In this document: piece by piece, positions 1 through 4,757 of the stretch
Layout of the letters: every line of letters begins with the position of its first letter
How positions within the stretch are numbered: position 1 is the first letter of the stretch
NCBI GenBank assembly: GCA_029210905.1
Contig: JARGGF010000318.1
Span: 1 to 6,033 of the forward strand
Direction: 5' to 3'
From: Bacteroidales bacterium
GTDB lineage: Bacteria; Bacteroidota; Bacteroidia; Bacteroidales; NBLH01
DNA length: 6,033 nucleotides
Notes under the pieces: model-generated
Databases searched by the model: none
What the model was told of the DNA's origin: nothing
Seen by the model: the letters and a program-made list of their open reading frames with translations, nothing else
Translations under genes and position numbers: made by a program

Positions 1-2
1 AT

Positions 3-65
3 TTTAAAAATTGTGGTTTACGTGTATATAGTCCCGAAGAATATATAAATTTACTCGCAAAATAG
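3..65 (+). CDS. C-terminal fragment of a possible PIN-domain toxin (5' part outside window)
   Basis: An open frame enters from the left edge and ends at a TAG stop at 63-65. It encodes 20 residues, starting FKNCGLRVYSP and ending EEYINLLAK. The pattern of a short strand (LRVYSP) followed by a Glu/aromatic/hydrophobic helix (EEYINLLA) resembles the C-terminus of PIN-family toxin components (COG1569-type), which often end in something like 'I-h-SPxEFL-xLL'. PIN proteins are Mg-dependent ribonucleases, usually paired with a small antitoxin; neither the acidic active site nor an antitoxin is visible here. The gene would converge on the acetylesterase gene, with 154 bp between the two stops. This is a weak family call from 20 residues: it could be another protein or a chance open frame. 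The other two plus frames close sooner, at bases 5-7 and 46-48. Confidence 0.4.
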   Translation, partial: FKNCGLRVYSPEEYINLLAK

Positions 66-219
66 AAATTTGGCTTGTAACTAATTTAATGTGTATAATT
101 GCGTACTCATCATACTTTTGAATTCCCCTGTTCTATAATAAGCAATTTTACCTCGATACTATCGGTACAACTATGATAATTCAGCTTATCAAAATCCCAA
201 CTCCTTATAAACGAATATC
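66..219. other. Convergent intergenic spacer with no recognisable feature
   Basis: AT-rich spacer between the putative plus-strand gene end (65) and the minus-strand acetylesterase stop (220). The only dyad I see is a weak 6-bp AT-rich stem, TGATAA/TTATCA (174-179 with 186-191, 6-nt loop). It has no U-tract on either strand, so it is not a convincing terminator. No tRNA, promoter or open frame is supported. Confidence 0.5.
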
Positions 220-2163
220 CTACCAATCATCAGTTCGAAACGGAGAAGCCGGCAAGCCTTCCATGTTGTATAAATTTGCACCTGCAGGATTATCTGCCCA
301 GGCATATCTCACCGCTACTGGCTTTTTTATGTTTTTGGCCCAAACAATAATTTTGTCGTTTTCTATTTTTGCTTCTGCCCAAACAAAGTTTTTGTCTTTG
401 CCAGCAATGGCAAAATTGTTTAATTTGTTATTGCCTTTTGCTTGCAGACCAGCTCCAACATTTTTAAAAGAAAGGATGATTTTACCACCATCTATTTTCA
501 TGGATTCGTAAATAGGCCCGGCACTTACAAGGTTATTTTGTTGATATGCAACCCGTTGTGCCTCCAGGGCCAGCCTTTTTCCTACATCTTTTTTGTTTAA
601 TGGGTGGATGTCATTCCATTCGCCAATATCAATGGTGACGGCCATTCCTGTATTGGGCAATGAAAGGGTCTTAAGCTGGGCTTCACGAAGCAAAGCCCAG
701 TTACTTTCTGTTGGCTGTTTTTTGGCTTCCATAAAATTGGCAAGTTGCACAAATAAAAACGGAAAATCTCCTTGCTGCCAGTTTTTTCGCCAATCTTTTA
801 TCAAAGCAGGAAAAAGGGTTGCGTATTCCTTTGCCCTCTCAGTATTAGATTCGCCCTGATACCAAATAACTCCATTGATTCGAAAGTTCAAAAGAGGGGC
901 AATCATGGCATTGTATAAGCCCAGTGGTTTAAACCGGATAAATGTCTGGCTTTGAAGTGCTTCCATTCTATAACCAATGCGGTATCTCCATTCGCCGACT
1001 AAAGAAATTGTATCCTCATCAGCGACTATTTCATATTTTTTATCGGGCACAAAACCGGCATCCCCACTATTACTTATCACACGAACGGTAATATTGTTTT
1101 TACCTTCTTTTAACAAGCCTCCAGGTATTTTATATCTGCGCGGGGGATATTGATAGCTGGTGGCACCCACAAATACACCGTTCACAAACACAGAATCTGC
1201 ATCCACTATTCGTCCCAATATTAACAAAGCGGCTTTTCCACTGGCACTTTTAGGAACATTAAAAGATTTCCTGTACCAAACCGAGCCGTTTACATTTTCA
1301 AGTGGCGTATTTTTCCAATAGCCAGGAACCATAATGGTAGACCATCCACTTGTTTCCACCTGAGGATGGTACCAGGGACGTTTGGATTTAGTGTATGCTA
1401 AATCATTTTTGTTAAGTACTTTATACCAATTATTCGACCTTAAAGCGTCTTCATTCTCAATTTTTTTAATTAATAATGAATCTTTAAATTTTTGTGCTTC
1501 GTTATCATGTTCAGGAAACTGTTTCAGTCCTTCCTCACTTATCCAAGCTTCGGCAGGTGAACCACCCAATGCACTATTTATCAGGCCAATAGGTATTTTA
1601 TTTTGTCCATACAACTCTTTAGCAAAAAAATAAGCAACAGCAGCAAAATCCAGAATATTTTCAGGATTTGCTTTTTTCCATGCACCATATTGCAAATCGT
1701 TTTGTGCAGTGTTAAAATCGTATTTTCTTGGCACATAAAAGTAGCGGATATTGTCATTTTCGGAATTTGCAATATCATTGCCATAAACCCAACTTACGCG
1801 TCGCATAGGCAATTCCATGTTTGATTGACCAGAACAAATCCACACATCGCCAAACAATATATCTCTAATTACTATGCTGTTGCTTGCAGAAATTAGCATA
1901 CTATAAGGTCCACTGGCTTTTATCGCCGGGAGTATAATCTCCCAGTTACCCTGGCTATCAGCTTCTGTGGAATAAGTTGAATCAGAAAATTCCAGGCTGA
2001 TTTTTTCATTTTTTGCGGCCCAACCCCAGATTTTAGTTTCGACATCTCTTTGCAAAATCATCCCATCACTAATTAGCTTTGGGAGCCGAACCTGGCTATC
2101 AGCAATATATGGATAGAAGATAAAATATAAATTAATTAAAATTATTCTAAGCATTACTTTCAT
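220..2163 (-). CDS. Secreted SGNH acetylesterase, sialate O-acetylesterase family, with inserted jelly-roll domain
   Basis: 647 residues. A signal peptide is evident: Lys2 and Arg6, a hydrophobic stretch of about residues 7-20, and a probable cleavage A-D-S|Q after residue 23; there is no lipobox Cys. The SGNH hydrolase (SASA/DUF303-type) is split. The first part carries GQSN with nucleophile Ser114 and NSALGGSPAEAW (196-207). The second part carries GVIWYQGESN (431-440) and DIHP with catalytic Asp518 and His520. Between them, about residues 263-395 form a galactose-binding-like beta-sandwich (SGWSTIMVPGYW, SVWYRKSF, DADSVFVNG). Despite the family name, the neighbouring xylan and glucuronate genes argue for deacetylation of plant hemicellulose rather than sialic acid. 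Some such split proteins are classed as CE20, including a xyloglucan acetylesterase from Xanthomonas. The ATG at 2163 is the first start after an in-frame stop at 2197-2199 and gives the signal peptide; no Shine-Dalgarno is visible. It lies 47 bp after uxuA, probably co-transcribed. The substrate is inferred; the fold and catalytic residues are seen. Confidence 0.9.
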   Translation of the reverse strand: MKVMLRIILINLYFIFYPYIADSQVRLPKLISDGMILQRDVETKIWGWAAKNEKISLEFSDSTYSTEADSQGNWEIILPAIKASGPYSMLISASNSIVIRDILFGDVWICSGQSNMELPMRRVSWVYGNDIANSENDNIRYFYVPRKYDFNTAQNDLQYGAWKKANPENILDFAAVAYFFAKELYGQNKIPIGLINSALGGSPAEAWISEEGLKQFPEHDNEAQKFKDSLLIKKIENEDALRSNNWYKVLNKNDLAYTKSKRPWYHPQVETSGWSTIMVPGYWKNTPLENVNGSVWYRKSFNVPKSASGKAALLILGRIVDADSVFVNGVFVGATSYQYPPRRYKIPGGLLKEGKNNITVRVISNSGDAGFVPDKKYEIVADEDTISLVGEWRYRIGYRMEALQSQTFIRFKPLGLYNAMIAPLLNFRINGVIWYQGESNTERAKEYATLFPALIKDWRKNWQQGDFPFLFVQLANFMEAKKQPTESNWALLREAQLKTLSLPNTGMAVTIDIGEWNDIHPLNKKDVGKRLALEAQRVAYQQNNLVSAGPIYESMKIDGGKIILSFKNVGAGLQAKGNNKLNNFAIAGKDKNFVWAEAKIENDKIIVWAKNIKKPVAVRYAWADNPAGANLYNMEGLPASPFRTDDW

Positions 2164-2210
2164 GACTATAGAAATTTTACACGAAGAATTATAGAATTAA
2201 ACTTTTGAAA

Positions 2211-3413
2211 TTAAATATATCGCTCTAAACCAGCCATTAAACCATCCAGTTCTGCAAGGCCTTTTAACCTGCCAATTAATGGATAGCCCGGATTGTATTG
2301 ATTTTCGTAATCGCTCAGTATTTTAATACCATGATCGGGGCGCATTGGCATCCTGAAATCTAACCGCCCATCCATTATCCGTCTTTTTTGTTCTTTCAAA
2401 AGAACTGTCATGATAGCTACCATATCCCGCCCACCTTCTAAGTGCCCCGACTCATAAAAACTTCCGTCTTCAAGGATTTGGGTGTTTCTTAGATGGATGA
2501 AATGAATCCTGCTTGCACATTTTTCAGCAATTTCTACTAAGTTATTGTCCCTTCTTGCCGAAAGTGAACCAGCACAATACGTAATGCCATTATTTGTCGA
2601 TGTATTAGCCTGCATCAGCCATTCAAAATCTTCTAAATTTCCGACAATTCTTGGCAAACCCAAAACAGGAAAAGGAGGATCATCAGGATGCACACACATT
2701 CGGACACCAGAATCTTCTGCTGTTGGTATTACATCGTCTAAAAAGGCCTTAAAATTAATTCTAAGTTGTTCTTTATCAATGTTTTTGTATTTTTCTATAA
2801 ACGATAAAAACAAAGCCTTAGGATCCGATACAGAACCATCAATTACGCCATTGACAAAGCCCTGGGTAAGCACTATAATGTTGTAAACCAGCCTTTCTGA
2901 CTCCTCCTTTGACATGGAATCATAAACTTCTTTTGCTTTGATAATTAGATCCTGAGGGTAGTCCGTTTTTGCATTGGGACGTTTTAGCATAAAAACATCA
3001 AAAGCAACAAAGGTAGGAAAATCAAAATACATAGCTTCGCCACCATTCTTAAGCTTATAGTTTAAATTGGTCCTTGACCAGTCCAGAACAGGCATAAAAT
3101 TATAGCAAACGGTATCAATTCCACATTTCCCCAGGTTTTTTAGCGATTTCTGATAATTGTTAATCAGCCTGGATCTGTCTTTTGAGCTAATTTTAATGCC
3201 CTCGCTCACCGGTAAACTTTCTACCACACTCCAGCGCATACCCTTGGCTTCAATAGCATTTTTAACTTTAAGTATTTCGTCTACTTCCCAAACTTCGCCA
3301 TTGGGAATATGATGCAATGCAGTTACTACACCCTGAACCCCCATTTGCACAAGGTGATCAAGCGATATGGTATCGTTGAACCCAAACCATCGCCATGTTT
3401 TTTCTAAAGCCAT
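2211..3413 (-). CDS. uxuA: Mannonate dehydratase
   Basis: UxuA converts D-mannonate to 2-keto-3-deoxy-D-gluconate (EC 4.2.1.8) in the cytoplasm, a step of glucuronate catabolism. The 400-residue length matches the family (about 390-400). Signature blocks are present in order: ALHHIPNGEVW (32-42), SVVESLPVSEGIK (62-74), CYNFMPVLDWSRT (103-115), CVHPDDPPFPVLGLPRI (240-256), YCAGSLSARRDN (279-290), HFIHLRN (304-310), ESGHLEGGRDM (321-331) and MPMRPDHG (355-362). From the known family structure, the likely Mn/Fe ligands are His242, Cys280, His307 and Asp360, with His361 nearby at the active site; all are intact. The ATG at 3413 is the only start downstream of an in-frame stop at 3459-3461 and is preceded by an A7 run rather than a Shine-Dalgarno. 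A perfect palindrome ends 35 bp upstream, so this gene probably begins its own transcription unit, with the acetylesterase 47 bp downstream. The preceding SDR supplies its substrate. Confidence 0.97.
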   Translation of the reverse strand: MALEKTWRWFGFNDTISLDHLVQMGVQGVVTALHHIPNGEVWEVDEILKVKNAIEAKGMRWSVVESLPVSEGIKISSKDRSRLINNYQKSLKNLGKCGIDTVCYNFMPVLDWSRTNLNYKLKNGGEAMYFDFPTFVAFDVFMLKRPNAKTDYPQDLIIKAKEVYDSMSKEESERLVYNIIVLTQGFVNGVIDGSVSDPKALFLSFIEKYKNIDKEQLRINFKAFLDDVIPTAEDSGVRMCVHPDDPPFPVLGLPRIVGNLEDFEWLMQANTSTNNGITYCAGSLSARRDNNLVEIAEKCASRIHFIHLRNTQILEDGSFYESGHLEGGRDMVAIMTVLLKEQKRRIMDGRLDFRMPMRPDHGIKILSDYENQYNPGYPLIGRLKGLAELDGLMAGLERYI

Positions 3414-3448
3414 TTTTTTCTGATATTTTAAATTGTTTTGAGACCTAT
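3414..3448 (-). promoter_or_regulatory. AT-rich 5' leader of uxuA, no Shine-Dalgarno
   Basis: The 35 bp between the palindrome and the uxuA ATG are AT-rich, and the start codon is preceded directly by seven A residues in the transcript sense. No AGGAGG-like sequence is present, as is common in Bacteroidota, where A-rich leaders often serve translation initiation. I found no exact TAnnTTTG -7 box on the minus strand in this leader or in the region just upstream, so the transcription start cannot be placed. Confidence 0.4.
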
Positions 3449-3472
3449 AACTGATGGGTTAACCCATCAGTT
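3449..3472. promoter_or_regulatory. Perfect 24-bp palindrome, candidate operator of uxuA
   Basis: The half-site AACTGATGGGTT is followed with no spacer by its exact reverse complement, centred on GTTAAC between 3460 and 3461. Pairing breaks immediately outside. The centre lies about 47 bp upstream of the uxuA ATG. With no loop and no U-tract it is a poor RNA hairpin or terminator, but a dimeric repressor would suit it. GntR/FadR-family regulators, which include the hexuronate regulators UxuR and ExuR, bind compact palindromes with a GT-xx-AC type core, and GTTAAC fits that loosely; a LacI-type regulator is also possible. I see no second copy in the window and no regulator gene. The perfect symmetry is seen; the regulator is inference. 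Confidence 0.6.
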
Positions 3473-3644
3473 TACCTATTGACACAACACAATCGACATG
3501 TCAAGCACAAAGCTTTGAATTGCCTCATCCACCTGTCGGGTTGTCGAAATAAGTATTATGCTAAATATCAACAGTATAACTTTTGTAAATGTACCCGCTT
3601 GGCAGCTATTTTCCTTTCTTTAAACGCCACTATCATCATCTTCC
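3473..3644. other. Non-coding part of the uxuA upstream region
   Basis: No convincing gene. A short plus-strand open frame (3479-3700) runs through it and into the repeat, but its product is Cys/Lys/Asn-rich with no family features. Small dyads are present: TTGACA (3479-3484) with TGTCAA (3499-3504), GACATGTC (3495-3502) and CAAAGCTTTG (3508-3517). On the minus strand TTGACA at 3504-3499 looks like a -35 box, but no good -10 follows, and Bacteroidota promoters use a different consensus. The stretch may hold the uxuA promoter; I cannot locate it. Confidence 0.35.
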
Positions 3645-3665
3645 TACTCAAATCTCAAATCTTAA
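3645..3665. repeat. Left heptanucleotide (ATCTCAA-type) repeat tract
   Basis: Three 7-bp units, TACTCAA, ATCTCAA and ATCTTAA, lie just left of the hairpin element. The 19 bp at 3647-3665 recur exactly at 3879-3897 on the other side of the element, in direct orientation. This could be a target-site duplication, or an older heptad tract split by the element; low complexity means shared ancestry of the tracts alone could explain the match. Confidence 0.7.
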
Positions 3666-3667
3666 AT

Positions 3668-3875
3668 CAATGTCGATTAGTTAAGTATTTTTTGCCCTGA
3701 AAGGGCATAAGCAACAGCGTAGGGCATCGCCCTACGACAATGTTAAAGCCAACTCCAAGCCCTGTAAGGGCGTAAGCTTCCGCCCTTACAGGGCTTGATT
3801 TTGCGCTCCTCAATATCACAGGGCGTTGCCCTGCGCTATTGCTAAAAGGCTTTCAGCCTTAACTAAACGATATTG
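3668..3875. repeat. MITE-like intergenic element: terminal inverted repeats enclosing five mirror-arranged hairpins
   Basis: Outer arms CAATGTCGATTAGTTA (3668-3683) and TAACTAAACGATATTG (3860-3875) are inverted repeats matching at 14 of 16 positions. Inside are five stem-loops: H1 TGCCCT-GAA-AGGGCA (3693-3707); H2 CGTAGGGC-ATC-GCCCTACG (3718-3736); H3, a perfect 17-bp stem (3756-3772 with 3781-3797) around an 8-nt loop containing AAGCTT; H4 CAGGGC-GTT-GCCCTG (3819-3833); and H5 AAGGCT-TTC-AGCCTT (3846-3860). H1-H2 and reversed H5-H4 have identical spacing on either side of H3 (10 nt, then 19 nt), so 3693-3860 is one 168-bp dyad centred in the H3 loop. There is no coding capacity. It is probably a mobile, non-autonomous intergenic repeat; REP/BIME-like elements mobilised by Y1 (RAYT) transposases are an alternative class. 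The structure is read directly; mobility and multicopy status are inferred. Confidence 0.8.
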
Positions 3876-3876
3876 A

Positions 3877-3925
3877 ATCTCAAATCTCAAATCTTAATTC
3901 TCAGATCTCATATCTCAAACCCTAA
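3877..3925. repeat. Right heptanucleotide (ATCTCAA-type) tandem repeat abutting the SDR stop codon
   Basis: Seven consecutive 7-bp units from 3877: ATCTCAA, ATCTCAA, ATCTTAA, TTCTCAG, ATCTCAT, ATCTCAA and the degenerate ACCCTAA. The last unit overlaps the SDR stop codon (3922-3924). The tract starts one base after the right terminal inverted repeat and shares 19 bp (3879-3897) with the left tract. In the transcript sense it reads as TTGAGAT repeats. Replication slippage is the simplest origin; no function is evident. Confidence 0.75.
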
Positions 3926-4728
3926 ACCCCGCTAAATGAGCTAAATCCACCATCAACAGGCAAAATGGCGCCTGTGATAAAAGAAGCTGCATCCGAACAC
4001 AAAAATTGAACTGCACCATTTAACTCTTTGATGTCTCCAAAACGTTTCATGGGGGTGCGGGCCAATACTTTTTCGCTGCGTTCGGTATAACTACCATCAG
4101 GATTAAGCAGCACATTTCTGTTTTGGTCGCCAATAAAAAAGCCAGGGGCAATTGCATTTACCCTGATTTTTTCATTAAACTTTGTGGCCATTTCCATGGC
4201 CATCCATTGCGTGAAAATGTTAATTCCGGTTTTGGCAACTGAATAGCCCAGCACACGGGTGATTGCCGAATAAGTAGCCATGGATGAGATGGTTATAATG
4301 CTTCCTTCGCCCTGTTTGGCCATTGTTTCTCCAAATACCAGGCTGGGATATACTGTTCCATTTAAATTAAGATCCGTAACCCTCTCAAAATCTTCAATCT
4401 TCATGTCAAAAATGGTTTGTTGTTCGCTTAGCGTCGCACCTGGCAAATTCCCACCTGCAGCGTTGATTAATATATCAATTTTGCCCCATTTTTTAAGCAA
4501 TTTTCCCCTTGTTTCTTTTAGTGATTCAATATCCAGGACATTTGTAACAAATCCAACAACCTCACCACCAAGTGCTTGCAACTCAACAACCCTGTTGGTC
4601 ACTTGCTCCTCTCTAATATCCAGAATGGCCACTTTAACACCTGCCTGAACCAAACTGGTAGAAATACTACCTCCTAAAACACCACCACCTCCGGTTACAA
4701 CAGCAACTTTCCCTTTAATTTCAAACAT
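3922..4728 (-). CDS. SDR-family D-mannonate oxidoreductase (fructuronate reductase)
   Basis: 268-residue classical short-chain dehydrogenase. Visible features are the Rossmann motif TGGGGVLG (12-19), Asp37 at the end of strand 2 (ILDIRE), which favours NAD(H) over NADP(H), NAAGG (89-93), the catalytic tetrad Asn121-Ser149-Tyr162-Lys166 (YSVAK), and NAIAPGFF (191-198) followed by a C-terminal ITGAILPVDGGFS. The substrate is inferred: the protein resembles the SDR D-mannonate oxidoreductases, and it sits upstream of uxuA, so it should reduce D-fructuronate to D-mannonate in the cytoplasm. E. coli UxuB does this with an unrelated, much longer polyol-dehydrogenase fold, so the symbol uxuB would be by role only. 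The ATG at 4728 is fixed by an in-frame TAA at 4741-4743. The gene starts 29 bp after the GH43 stop, so the two are likely co-transcribed. A general sugar or gluconate dehydrogenase is the main alternative. Confidence 0.85.
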   Translation of the reverse strand: MFEIKGKVAVVTGGGGVLGGSISTSLVQAGVKVAILDIREEQVTNRVVELQALGGEVVGFVTNVLDIESLKETRGKLLKKWGKIDILINAAGGNLPGATLSEQQTIFDMKIEDFERVTDLNLNGTVYPSLVFGETMAKQGEGSIITISSMATYSAITRVLGYSVAKTGINIFTQWMAMEMATKFNEKIRVNAIAPGFFIGDQNRNVLLNPDGSYTERSEKVLARTPMKRFGDIKELNGAVQFLCSDAASFITGAILPVDGGFSSFSGV

Positions 4729-4757
4729 TATAAAGATATTTTAAGTTTTTTTTACTA

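Noticed and set aside
174..191. TGATAA/TTATCA stem as a bidirectional terminator between the converging genes
   Set aside because: Only 6 AT-rich pairs with no U-tract on either strand.
173..859. Plus-strand open frames opposite the acetylesterase (173-511 and 593-859)
   Set aside because: They mirror a well-supported minus-strand gene with catalytic motifs in frame; the translations show no family features.
2545..2886. Plus-strand open frame opposite uxuA
   Set aside because: It is a shadow of the strongly conserved mannonate dehydratase frame.
3479..3700. Plus-strand open frame of 73 codons in the intergenic gap
   Set aside because: It runs into the hairpin element, its composition is unlike a folded protein, no family motif is seen and no start context supports it.
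3756..3797. Central hairpin as a rho-independent terminator of the SDR transcript
   Set aside because: The stem is long and perfect, but no U-tract follows on the minus strand; the hairpin nearest the SDR (3846-3860) has only a short TTTT.
3693..3860. CRISPR array
   Set aside because: The repeated units are hairpins of different sequence and alternating orientation, not identical direct repeats with unique spacers.
4280..4648. Plus-strand open frame opposite the SDR gene
   Set aside because: It is a shadow of the Rossmann-fold coding frame; no independent evidence.
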